From contig CAZIZQ010000008.1 in assembly GCA_964544105.1 (NCBI GenBank), positions 1 to 30,014 of the forward strand: a stretch of 30,014 nt of DNA. The letters run 5' to 3'. Numbering within the stretch: position 1 is the first letter of the stretch; each line of letters starts with the position of its first letter. Both the position numbers and the translations under genes were made by a program. Source of the DNA: GCA-016432345 sp964544105. Lineage in GTDB: Bacteria; Patescibacteriota; Microgenomatia; Levybacterales; UBA12049. This document shows, one piece after another, positions 21,003 to 28,411 of the stretch. The notes below the pieces were generated by a model. The model was not told the origin of the DNA and made no database searches. It saw only the letters and a list, made by a program, of their open reading frames with translations.

Positions 21003-21893
21003 ATGGATAAACAAGAAGTAATCAAGAATCTAAAAAACCTAGCTTCTCAACTCAAATCCAAAAAATATCTTACAGGGGAAGATATTAAAAAGGTTCCAAA
21101 GTTAAATTATTACACCACTTTCCACTTTAGGACACTTGGTAATGCTTTAAAAGAAGCGGGGCTATCATCTTCAAAGTTAGCGGCAGCTATGAGTATTAAT
21201 AATGAAGAGTTGTTAAGTTATTTAAAAGATCTATACCATAAATTAGAACATTCTCCAACAGTCTGGGATATACAACACGACGAAGAACTATATAAGAAAT
21301 ATTCAAATGAAAGAATAATATGGAGTCTATACAAGTCTAGGTTTGGTGGATTAACAAAAGCAAGAGAACTTGCTGGTATCAAAGACAGCAAGTTCACAGC
21401 GGTTTATAAAAGAGATAAGTCCGAAATTGACTATGAAGACGGAGGGGAAAACTTGCCGAAAAACAGATTTTGGGGAGAAGCCGCAGAGCTACATGTATTA
21501 GCTGAACTTTTGTATCGTAAATTTCAGGCAGCGAATATTCCTGTCGATGTAGGTTTGGATATACTTGCTATTAAAAAGAACAAGACATATTACTTTCAGG
21601 TTAAGCATAAGGATTTAAGCAATAATCAGGCGATTAAAATTACCAAAAGTTCATTTGAAAAGACGGGTAGCGGTGAAGTGTACTATATATTCGTGCTTTT
21701 AACTGATGAGAAAAGAGATTTTCTAATCATTCCATATCACATAATAAATGATTGGATAAGAGAAAAAATTGTTGAAGATACCAGCGATGGTTATTTGATC
21801 TACATAAAAAACAATAAAAATGGGGAAGAGCACTATATGCTAAAAGAAAAGGTGTTAGATCGTTTCCTTAATAATTGGGAAATTATTAGATAA
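21003..21893 (+). CDS. PD-(D/E)xK nuclease with homing-endonuclease-associated repeats
   Basis: 296 aa. The N-terminal half has two copies of a small DNA-binding repeat, each ending in the pattern F-x(2-3)-L-x(2)-A-x(2)-AGL/I: residues about 20-55 (YYTTFHFRTLGNALKEAGL) and 82-127 (SPTVWDI ... FGGLTKARELAGI). The C-terminal half is a restriction-like fold: NRFWGEAAELHVLAELL with Glu159, VGLDILAIKK with Asp186, and YYFQVKHKD with Gln199 and Lys201, where Gln replaces the usual Glu. It is probably a site-specific DNase or homing-type enzyme. It stands near the right end of the element with its own upstream gap. Confidence 0.72.
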   Translation: MDKQEVIKNLKNLASQLKSKKYLTGEDIKKVPKLNYYTTFHFRTLGNALKEAGLSSSKLAAAMSINNEELLSYLKDLYHKLEHSPTVWDIQHDEELYKKYSNERIIWSLYKSRFGGLTKARELAGIKDSKFTAVYKRDKSEIDYEDGGENLPKNRFWGEAAELHVLAELLYRKFQAANIPVDVGLDILAIKKNKTYYFQVKHKDLSNNQAIKITKSSFEKTGSGEVYYIFVLLTDEKRDFLIIPYHIINDWIREKIVEDTSDGYLIYIKNNKNGEEHYMLKEKVLDRFLNNWEIIR

Positions 21894-22016
21894 TTGATCC
21901 ATCTCTTCTCGTAGTTGGCTTATGAAACTGAAATCCTCAAAAACCTTGAAAATACGCACAAATTGACTGGTTATATTAACATTACGTTCCTCAAGCCAAG
22001 TTTTGATATACTGTAA
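21855..22016 (-). pseudogene. Start-less open frame at the right end of the element
   Basis: Between a TAA at 22017-22019 and a TAA at 21855-21857 the minus strand is open for 53 codons. It encodes protein-like sequence (YIKTWLEERNVN, FVRIFKVFEDFSF, SQLREEMDQLS). No ATG, GTG or TTG lies near its upstream edge; the first is a GTG at 21959. It may be the remnant of a gene cut by the element, or a short peptide gene. Confidence 0.35.
22007..22012 (+). promoter_or_regulatory. -10 box for the membrane-protein gene
   Basis: TATACT lies 7 bases before the ATG at 22020; a nearly leaderless start is expected. No good -35 is visible. Confidence 0.45.
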
Positions 22017-22019
22017 TTA

Positions 22020-22571
22020 ATGAAACAATGGAAGTATAAAAATCTTACCTTCCTCGTCTTTTCTCTAGTACTGGCTTTTTTTGTTTTCCGCAACGAAACA
22101 TTACACACTTTTCTGCTGCATCTTGGTAATTTAGGCTATATTGGGGCGTTTGGAGCCGGTATGTTATTTGTATCGACCTTTACCGTTGCTACTGGAGCAG
22201 TTATATTGCTTGTTTTAGCAGAGTCGTTATCACCAATAGAAATAGGGCTAATTGCCGGACTTGGGGCAGTTATTGGTGATTTTACAATTTTTCGTTTTGT
22301 TAAAGATGATTTAGTTAAGGAGATTAACCTTATCTATAACAAAATTGACGGCAACCATCACTTAAAAAAGGTTTTTCATACTAAATATTTTAGCTGGACA
22401 TTGCCAGTTATTGGGGCAATAATAATCGCCTCTCCCTTACCCGATGAGATAGGAGTAAGCCTAATGGGTATTTCCAAGTTGAAAACCTACCAGTTTTTAG
22501 TTGTTTCTTTTATTTTGAATGCAATTGGGATATTTCTAATTGTGTCTGCCTCACTGGTAATCAAACCCTAA
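22020..22571 (+). CDS. Integral membrane protein, DedA/VTT-like
   Basis: 183 aa with four to five hydrophobic helices. The segment GAGMLFVSTFTVATGAVILL, GLGAVIGDFTIFRFV and SPLPDEIGVSLMGIS resembles the helix-glycine turn pattern of SNARE-associated/DedA (VTT) proteins or small multidrug-export proteins. The substrate is unknown. The gene is probably chromosomal and marks the right flank of the integrated element. Confidence 0.7.
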   Translation: MKQWKYKNLTFLVFSLVLAFFVFRNETLHTFLLHLGNLGYIGAFGAGMLFVSTFTVATGAVILLVLAESLSPIEIGLIAGLGAVIGDFTIFRFVKDDLVKEINLIYNKIDGNHHLKKVFHTKYFSWTLPVIGAIIIASPLPDEIGVSLMGISKLKTYQFLVVSFILNAIGIFLIVSASLVIKP

Positions 22572-22653
22572 AAAAGGCATAATTCCCAATAATCAATGTT
22601 GTAACAAATCCCTCCCCATCTACGTTTAATAGATAGAAAGGGGTGAGAAAAAA

Positions 22654-22731
22654 TTGATAAAATTTAGCCTCGAAAGGCCTGGCCCTGAAGGGCTGTCCTC
22701 CAAATTTTGTACCAGACTCAATAACCTATAG
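22654..22731 (+). CDS. Possible 25-aa peptide or hairpin RNA upstream of the helicase gene
   Basis: A TTG-started frame (LIKFSLERPGPEGLSSKF...) follows AAGGGGTGAG by a ribosome-site distance. The same bases form two small hairpins, GCCT-CGAA-AGGC (22667-22678) and GCCC-TGAA-GGGC (22682-22693), followed by a CCTCC motif. A small RNA explains it as well as a peptide does. Confidence 0.25.
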   Translation: MIKFSLERPGPEGLSSKFCTRLNNL

Positions 22732-22760
22732 TTGACAGGTGGTTTTTTGTGTGGTATACT
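22732..22760 (+). promoter_or_regulatory. Consensus promoter of the DEAD-box helicase gene
   Basis: A perfect TTGACA (22732-22737) and TATACT (22755-22760) are 17 bp apart. Transcription should start near 22767, about 150 bases before the helicase ATG. It is one of the two best-matching promoters in the window. Confidence 0.8.
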
Positions 22761-22766
22761 GCTTTT

Positions 22767-22917
22767 TGCAGATATAAAAAATGTATCTGCTTATCTGATG
22801 ACCATTGTTTTTGTAAACTAAGATAAAGATACCTCAAACTTCTTATTTGTATCTTTTCTCCTTACCAAAAAACTAGTACTTATATAAGCAGTTTTATTTT
22901 TTATATCCCAAAAAACC
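22767..22917 (+). promoter_or_regulatory. Long structured 5' leader of the helicase mRNA
   Basis: The leader holds CAGATA / TATCTG (22769-22774, 22784-22789) and AAAGATAC / GTATCTTT (22825-22832, 22849-22856) hairpins, and an AT-rich end with no good ribosome site. Cold-shock RNA helicases often have long leaders that control their own synthesis; that role here is inferred. Confidence 0.55.
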
Positions 22918-24075
22918 ATGTATAGACAACACCAACAGTTTCGACCTCTCCAAAATCGGGGTGGCCGGCATATGCCAAAGCCAATTGACCCTAGCCTTTT
23001 TGTGAAAAAAGCAGAAATCAATACTATAGAAAATACACCGGTTATTACCCATACATTTGCTGATTTTCAAATTACAGAAGCATTACAAAAGAATATTGTA
23101 GAAAAAGGGTTTACACAGCCAACTCCTATTCAGGACCAGGCAATCCCACATATTCTTCAAGGAAAAGACGTGATTGGCATTGCCAATACCGGCACTGGAA
23201 AAACCGGTGCGTTTTTAATCCCTCTTATTCATAAGATGCTACAGAATAAGGCCGAACGCGTCCTTATCATTGCCCCAACACGCGAACTGGCTGTGCAAAT
23301 CGAGGAAGAATGCCGGATTTTGGCACGGGGACTTGATATTTTTACTGCACTCACCATTGGCGGAGCCAGCATGTATCAACAGGCAGCTCAATTACGGCGC
23401 CAGCCGCATGTTGTTATTGGCACGCCCGGCAGGCTAAAAGACTTTGCTAATCAAGGAAAACTACATCTTGGTATGTTTACCAACGTTGTACTAGACGAGG
23501 TAGACCGCATGATGGACATGGGATTTATTAACGATATAAAATTCCTGATTGGTAAATTACCGGCCGTTCGTCAATCACTTTTTTTCTCGGCAACTATTCC
23601 TAATTCTGTGATACCGCTTATGCACGCATTTCTAAAAAATCCCATAACTGTTTCTGTAAAAACACACGATACTGCCAAAGCAGTCGAGCAGGACGTTATC
23701 AAAGTTGGTGGAAGAAACAAAATTGATGTACTACACGACCTTCTTCGGCAAGAGGGTTTTGAAAAAGTGCTGGTGTTTGGACGCACCAAATGGGGCATAA
23801 ACAAACTTGCAAAAATTTTATCTGATCGCGGAATCAAAGTAACTGCAATTCACGGCAATAAATCACAGGGTGCCAGACAACGGGCGCTTGATGAATTTAA
23901 AAAAGGATACATACAAGTCCTTTTGGCAACAGATGTTGCGTCCCGCGGACTTGATATTGATGACGTAACGCATGTTATTAACTACGATCAACCTGCATCA
24001 TACGAAGATTATGTTCATCGAATTGGCCGAACAGGCCGGGCGAATAAGGGGGGTATGGCGCTTACGTTTGTATAA
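22918..24075 (+). CDS. DEAD-box ATP-dependent RNA helicase
   Basis: 385 aa. It unwinds RNA using ATP, likely in ribosome assembly or mRNA turnover. Motifs in order: an F-x-DF Q-motif with PTPIQ, ANTGTGKTG (motif I), PTRELAVQ (Ia), TPGRLKD (Ib), LDEVDRMMD (motif II, DEVD instead of DEAD), SATIP (III), ATDVASRGLDID (V) and HRIGRTGR (VI). A short basic and Gln-rich N-terminal extension precedes the core. It ends right after the core, so there is no C-terminal RNA-binding tail. The first ATG is used; Met19 is an alternative. Overlaps the convergent Nudix gene by 14 bp. Confidence 0.93.
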   Translation: MYRQHQQFRPLQNRGGRHMPKPIDPSLFVKKAEINTIENTPVITHTFADFQITEALQKNIVEKGFTQPTPIQDQAIPHILQGKDVIGIANTGTGKTGAFLIPLIHKMLQNKAERVLIIAPTRELAVQIEEECRILARGLDIFTALTIGGASMYQQAAQLRRQPHVVIGTPGRLKDFANQGKLHLGMFTNVVLDEVDRMMDMGFINDIKFLIGKLPAVRQSLFFSATIPNSVIPLMHAFLKNPITVSVKTHDTAKAVEQDVIKVGGRNKIDVLHDLLRQEGFEKVLVFGRTKWGINKLAKILSDRGIKVTAIHGNKSQGARQRALDEFKKGYIQVLLATDVASRGLDIDDVTHVINYDQPASYEDYVHRIGRTGRANKGGMALTFV

Positions 24076-24523
24076 TAGGTTTTGGATGTAGCTTTTCCTC
24101 TATATCTCTTGATTTCTTGTTAATTACCCTCTGTGCAACTATCATATCGTGTTTTGTTTGCTCGGTAAACGGAAGCTTGCTAATTTGTTTTTGGGAAAAC
24201 CAGGAAAAACTGTGGTCTTTGGTTGGCTTAAATAGTTTGGCATCTGCAATTTCTGCATAAACCACAAAGTGATTTGTTTTAAGTGTAGTATGAAAATAAT
24301 CGTAAACAGAAAATATGCGCTTTGAATCAAGCTTTATACCAAGCAACTCTTTGATAACCCGCTCGAAGGTTTTTATCTCATCTTCTTTGGCTTTACTATG
24401 ACCTCCGATAAATGACCAAAAGACAGACGTACCTTGGGCTATTTCTTTGTTACCTTGACGCAAGAGAATTTGCTGTGAGGGCAAATGATAAAGAAATCCA
24501 CTTGCATAAAATGTCTTATGCAT
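24062..24523 (-). CDS. Nudix-family protein with a degenerate Nudix box
   Basis: 153 aa. The fold pattern is clear: ASGFLYH, SFIGGHSKAKEDEIKTFERVIKEL...G, FHTTL, YAEI and SFSWFSQKQI. The consensus box G-x5-E-x7-R-E-U-x-E-E-x-G-U is altered: GGHSKAKEDE keeps the first Glu, but the REUxEE core reads RVIKEL, so one or two metal-binding glutamates are missing. Hydrolase activity may be reduced or the protein may be a binder. A TATAAT lies 8 bases before the ATG (24532-24537). Confidence 0.8.
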   Translation of the reverse strand: MHKTFYASGFLYHLPSQQILLRQGNKEIAQGTSVFWSFIGGHSKAKEDEIKTFERVIKELLGIKLDSKRIFSVYDYFHTTLKTNHFVVYAEIADAKLFKPTKDHSFSWFSQKQISKLPFTEQTKHDMIVAQRVINKKSRDIEEKLHPKPIIQT

Positions 24524-24531
24524 CTTTATAG

Positions 24532-24537
24532 ATTATA
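24532..24537 (-). promoter_or_regulatory. -10 box for a leaderless Nudix gene transcript
   Basis: TATAAT on the minus strand ends 8 bases before the ATG at 24523. The divergent typA gene has its own TATAAT boxes at 24559 and 24608 on the plus strand. Confidence 0.5.
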
Positions 24538-24558
24538 TCATATTCCGCACAAATTTGA

Positions 24559-24613
24559 TATAATACACTAACCTTTGACCCTCCGGGTAAAATACCATCG
24601 GAGGGTTTATAAT
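24559..24613 (+). promoter_or_regulatory. Promoter region of typA with a GC-rich hairpin
   Basis: TATAAT occurs at 24559-24564 and again at 24608-24613, the second only 8 bases before the ATG. Between them CCCTCCG / CGGAGGG (24579-24585, 24599-24605) with inner GGTA-AAA-TACC makes a strong stem. A transcript from the first box would carry this hairpin; one from the second would be nearly leaderless. Confidence 0.55.
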
Positions 24614-24621
24614 TATTAGCT

Positions 24622-26430
24622 ATGAACATTCGAAACGTTGCCATTATTGCCCACGTTGACCATGGTAAAACAACCCTGGTTGATGCCATATTAAAACAAT
24701 CAAAAACAAAATTGCAAAAAGACGTTACTGACACCCTTATTATGGACAGCAACGAGCTTGAGCAAGAACGGGGGATTACCATTTTTTCAAAAAATGCATC
24801 GGTGGTATGGAAGGATACCAAGATTAATATTATCGACACGCCTGGCCACGCGGATTTTGGCGGAGAAGTAGAACGCGTACTAACCATGGCCGATGGCTGC
24901 TTACTTCTTATTGACGCCAAAGAAGGCCCCATGCCACAAACCCGTTTTGTCTTAAAAAAAGCCTTGGAGATGAAACACAAAATTATTGTGGTAATCAATA
25001 AAATTGACAAACCAGATGCCCGTATCCCCCATGTACTTGATAAAACTCTCGATTTATTTTTAGAATTGGGAGCCGATGACACCACTGCCGATTTTCCTAT
25101 AGTCTATGCCTGCGCCAGAGACGGCAAAGCAGGACTAACCGAGGATCTTAACAGCATGACAGATATCTCCCCTATTTTTGAAACTATTCTGAAAGAAGTT
25201 CCTCCTTCTTCTGCTGACACCAATAAACCTTTACAGATGCTTATTACCACCCTGGCATCAGACCTGCACAAAGGACGAATTGCCATTGGCAAAGTATACA
25301 ACGGAAAACTAATTAGCGGCTCTGAAATAACACATATAAATCGTGACGGGCTACAAACAAAATACCGCTTAACTTCTGTTATGACATTTCTTGGCCTTGA
25401 CCGAATAGAAACCCAGGAAGTGCAAGCAGGAGATATTGCAGCTATATGTGGCATACCAAATCCAAATATTGGAGAAACAATTGCCGACAGCCAAAACCCT
25501 ATTGCGCTACCACTGTTAGCAATTGAAGAACCAACTATCCGGATGGCTTTTATGGTTAATTCCTCCCCATTTGCCGGAAAAGAAGGAGAATTTAAAACTT
25601 CCCGCCAAATTCGAGACAGATTATATAAAGAACTAGAAACAGACATGGCCCTTCGAGTAGAAGACGACACAACCGGGGGTTGGACAGTATCGGGCCGGGG
25701 CGAACTTCACTTGGCAATTCTTATTGAGAGAATGAGACGCGAAGGATACGAATTTCAAGTAGCCAGACCACAGGTGATTGATAAAAAAATCGATGGAAAG
25801 CTGCTTACTCCTTACGAACGAGTCTTTATCGAGGTTCCCGAGGCATTAAATGGTATTGTTATGCAAAAACTTGGCGCCAGACGAGCCGAGATGCAAGATA
25901 TGTTTGTCGAAAACGGTATTGCCTATATGGAATTTATTGTTTCAACGCGGGGATTTTTTGGCTACCGAAGTGAATTTGTTACCGATACCCGGGGACTAGG
26001 CATTATTAATACATCATTTTACCAATATGCCCAAGATAATGGCTACTCACACGAGCGTGAACGAGGATCTTTAGTTGCCCACGAAAACGGCGTATCTAAT
26101 TTATACGGACTAAGCAACATCCAAGACCGTGGCACTCTTTTTATTGGCCCGGCGGTTGAAGTATACAAAGGGCAGATTATTGGAGAAAATTCCAGAAGCG
26201 ACGATATGTGGGTAAATGTCTGCAAAGCAAAGCAGTTAAGCAATATGCGCTCCAAAGGAGAAGGTGGCATGGAACACTTTAATACTCCAAAAAACATGAG
26301 TCTGGAAAATGCTTTAGAATTTATTGCCGATGACGAATTAGTGGAAGTTACCCCAAAAAACATTAGACTGCGAAAACGAATCCTCGACGAGGCCGAATAT
26401 CGCCGCAAAAAATCCCAAGGACTGATATAA
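24622..26430 (+). CDS. typA: Ribosome-binding translational GTPase TypA/BipA
   Basis: 602 aa, the usual length. It binds the ribosome and acts in 50S assembly and stress adaptation. GTPase motifs: AHVDHGKTTL (G1), RGITIFSK (G2), DTPGHADFGGEVERVL (G3), NKIDKPDAR (G4) and the G5 region VYACARDGKAG. Then come an EF-Tu-like domain 2 and EF-G-like domains III and V. The TypA-specific C-terminal part contains FFGYRSEFVTDTRGLGI and NMRSKGEGG. The start is the ATG at 24622. Confidence 0.96.
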   Translation: MNIRNVAIIAHVDHGKTTLVDAILKQSKTKLQKDVTDTLIMDSNELEQERGITIFSKNASVVWKDTKINIIDTPGHADFGGEVERVLTMADGCLLLIDAKEGPMPQTRFVLKKALEMKHKIIVVINKIDKPDARIPHVLDKTLDLFLELGADDTTADFPIVYACARDGKAGLTEDLNSMTDISPIFETILKEVPPSSADTNKPLQMLITTLASDLHKGRIAIGKVYNGKLISGSEITHINRDGLQTKYRLTSVMTFLGLDRIETQEVQAGDIAAICGIPNPNIGETIADSQNPIALPLLAIEEPTIRMAFMVNSSPFAGKEGEFKTSRQIRDRLYKELETDMALRVEDDTTGGWTVSGRGELHLAILIERMRREGYEFQVARPQVIDKKIDGKLLTPYERVFIEVPEALNGIVMQKLGARRAEMQDMFVENGIAYMEFIVSTRGFFGYRSEFVTDTRGLGIINTSFYQYAQDNGYSHERERGSLVAHENGVSNLYGLSNIQDRGTLFIGPAVEVYKGQIIGENSRSDDMWVNVCKAKQLSNMRSKGEGGMEHFNTPKNMSLENALEFIADDELVEVTPKNIRLRKRILDEAEYRRKKSQGLI

Positions 26431-26432
26431 AA

Positions 26433-26978
26433 CTACCGAAGGTATTCTTCTTTTACAGTTTTCTTAAAATCCTTATATAATTTTCTAATTTGGGGATCAA
26501 TCACAAATTGGCAATAGGGATAGTCTTTGTTTCGGTCGTAATAATCCTGGTGATATCTTTCAGCTCTAAAAAAGTTCGTGAAAGGCGCAATTTTGGTAAC
26601 AATTGGATCTTTATATTTTTCTGATTCCTCAAGATGCTTTTTTGAATTTTCAGCAAGTTTTTTCTGCGTTTCACTATGGTAAAAAATAACTGATCGGTAT
26701 TGCGGCCCCATGTCGTTTCCTTGCTGATTAAGTGTAGTTGGATTATGGGTCGCCCAAAAGACATCCAGAAGTTTGTCGTACGAAATAATTTGCGGGTCAA
26801 AAGTTACTTGAATTGCCTCTGCGTGGCCGGATTTTCTAGAGGAAACAACTTCGTACGATGGGTTATTTATGTCTCCGCCCGCATATCCAGAAACAGCACT
26901 AGTTACACCCTTGAGCCTCTTAAATACTGCTTCGGTACACCAAAAACACCCGGAGGCAAACGTTGCCTTTTCTGTCAT
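26433..26978 (-). CDS. msrA: Peptide methionine sulfoxide reductase MsrA
   Basis: 181 aa. It reduces methionine-S-sulfoxide in proteins. The active-site motif GCFWCTE carries the nucleophile Cys11, with FKRLKGV and YAGG following. QYRSVIFYHSETQK and FFRAERYHQDYY are family signatures. No fused MsrB domain is present. A TATAAT ends 6 bases before the ATG, so the mRNA is probably leaderless. It is convergent with typA (2 bp gap) and divergent from the DUF5676 gene. Confidence 0.95.
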   Translation of the reverse strand: MTEKATFASGCFWCTEAVFKRLKGVTSAVSGYAGGDINNPSYEVVSSRKSGHAEAIQVTFDPQIISYDKLLDVFWATHNPTTLNQQGNDMGPQYRSVIFYHSETQKKLAENSKKHLEESEKYKDPIVTKIAPFTNFFRAERYHQDYYDRNKDYPYCQFVIDPQIRKLYKDFKKTVKEEYLR

Positions 26979-26984
26979 AATATG

Positions 26985-26992
26985 ATTATACT
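26985..26992. promoter_or_regulatory. Overlapping divergent -10 boxes of msrA and the DUF5676 gene
   Basis: TATAAT for msrA (26990-26985, minus) and TATACT for the plus gene (26987-26992) share four base pairs. The two polymerases could not bind at the same time. Confidence 0.5.
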
Positions 26993-27010
26993 AAAAAGGA
27001 AAGGAGGAAG

Positions 27011-27280
27011 ATGAAATTAGTCGAACACAATATTGGTTTGGTTGTTGGTGCTTTTGCAGGCACAATGCATCTTTTATGGTCTCTACTCGTTGCATTTGAC
27101 TATGCAGAAGCATTTATGGATTGGATTTTGGGGCTACATTTTTTAAACAATCCATATCAGGTACAACCATTTAATCTAACAAACGCGCTTATGCTTGTTG
27201 TGGTAACATCGGTAATTGGCTACGCGGTGGGGTGGGTCTTTGCAACTATTTGGAATATAGTAGGGCAAAGTAAAAAATAA
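27011..27280 (+). CDS. DUF5676 family membrane protein
   Basis: 89 aa with two to three membrane helices. Matching segments are GTMHLLWSLLVAFDYAEAFM, GLHFLNNPYQVQPFNL and VIGYAVGWVFATIWN. The function of the family is unknown. Unlike most flanking genes it has a good ribosome site (AAAGGAGG) just before the ATG. It converges with rpoD (5 bp gap). Confidence 0.8.
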   Translation: MKLVEHNIGLVVGAFAGTMHLLWSLLVAFDYAEAFMDWILGLHFLNNPYQVQPFNLTNALMLVVVTSVIGYAVGWVFATIWNIVGQSKK

Positions 27281-27285
27281 AGGGG

Positions 27286-28365
27286 TTAACCAAGATAATC
27301 TTTGAGTTTGTTACCTCGTGAGGGGTGACGCAGTTTTCGAAGCGCTTTGGCTTCGATTTGGCGAATACGCTCACGAGTTACGGCAAACATTTTCCCAACC
27401 TCTTCCAGTGTTTTTGGCTTACCATCTTTTAACCCAAACCGCTCTTCCAATACCCGTCGCTCACGGTCGGAAAGGGTTGCTAATACCTGATCGACTTGTT
27501 CTTTGAGTAACTCCCTAGATGCGGTATCAAATAAGGTTGGCGCGTTGGTATCGTGGATAAAATCGCCAAGACGGCTGTCTTCTTCGTCCCCAACTGGAGA
27601 TTCCAGACTTGCCGGCTCTTGGGAAATTTTAATAATTTCAAGCGCTTTCTCTGGATCGATATCCAATACTTTGGCTACTTCTTCGGGAGTAGGTTCTCGT
27701 CCTAATTCTTGCATAAGTTTTCTGGAAGTCCGCAAGAATCTATTGATATTTTCGACCATATGCACAGGGATTCGAATGGTACGCGCCTGGTCAGCAATAG
27801 CCCGGGTAATAGATTGCCGAATCCACCAGGTGGCATAGGTAGAAAATTTATAACCCCTTCTCCAATCATATTTTTCAACCGCACGAATAAGTCCTTGGTT
27901 GCCTTCTTGAATTAAATCTAAAAGAGTTAATCCACGGCCAACATATTTTTTGGCAATAGATACCACCAACCGTAAATTTGAATTAATTAAAATTTTCTTT
28001 GCCTCACGGTCTGATTTTTCTACCCGCTTGGCCAGAGAAATTTCCTGTTCGAATGTTAAAAGCGGAATTCTTCCAATTTCTTTTAAGTACATTCTAACCG
28101 GATCAGAAACTGATCCTTCTGTTAATACTGTTAATGCTTCCAACTCTTTTTCAAGTGCCTCAATTGGCTGCTGCACCACACTCTCCTGCGCAACGCTTTC
28201 AAACACGTCAATATTAAAACGCATCAACTTGTCGTACATCTCGTCCAGTTCGGTAATATGTTCTTCGGGTTTGGGGAAAAATTGCAGCACTTCATCTTGG
28301 GTAATATACCCTCGTTTTTTGGCTGATGTTATAATATCTGCTACAATAGATGCTTGCTTCTTCAT
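27286..28365 (-). CDS. rpoD: Principal RNA polymerase sigma factor (RpoD/SigA)
   Basis: 359 aa. It directs core RNA polymerase to housekeeping promoters. Region 1.1-like N-terminus; region 1.2 (DPVRMYLKEIGRIPLLT); region 2 (NLRLVVSIAKKYVGRGL, DLIQEGNQGL, YKFSTYATWWIRQSITRAI); region 3; and region 4 with TLEEVGKMFAVTRERIRQIE. There is no large non-conserved insert between 1.2 and 2. A TACAAT box ends 9 bases before the ATG. It follows dnaG by 46 bp, the classic dnaG-rpoD order. Confidence 0.96.
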   Translation of the reverse strand: MKKQASIVADIITSAKKRGYITQDEVLQFFPKPEEHITELDEMYDKLMRFNIDVFESVAQESVVQQPIEALEKELEALTVLTEGSVSDPVRMYLKEIGRIPLLTFEQEISLAKRVEKSDREAKKILINSNLRLVVSIAKKYVGRGLTLLDLIQEGNQGLIRAVEKYDWRRGYKFSTYATWWIRQSITRAIADQARTIRIPVHMVENINRFLRTSRKLMQELGREPTPEEVAKVLDIDPEKALEIIKISQEPASLESPVGDEEDSRLGDFIHDTNAPTLFDTASRELLKEQVDQVLATLSDRERRVLEERFGLKDGKPKTLEEVGKMFAVTRERIRQIEAKALRKLRHPSRGNKLKDYLG

Positions 28366-28411
28366 AATTTTCCTATTGTACCACGTTAGTCGTGGCTTTT
28401 GTCACATATTT

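Larger units (their letters stand above)
9429..22016. mobile_element. Integrated genetic element at tRNA-Asn (right end approximate)
   Basis: The left end is set by the recombinase gene, which terminates within the tRNA 3' end. The right end is placed before the chromosomal-type membrane-protein gene at 22020, where a start-less minus-strand frame remains. The content is typical of an accessory element: recombinase, DUF6884, DUF5659, HTH_36, a superinfection-immunity-like protein, restriction-modification, LexA, TIR and PIN. Strong Shine-Dalgarno sites (GGAGGTGA type) occur in several element genes but are rare in the flanks. No direct repeat of the tRNA end was found at the right. Serine recombinases need only very short shared cores, so that does not refute integration. 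Confidence 0.65.

Noticed and set aside
21894..22760. Right attachment site as a direct repeat of the tRNA-Asn 3' end
   Set aside because: No stretch matching the last 15-20 bases of the tRNA or the recombinase end was found by eye; only a comparison with an empty site could fix the border.
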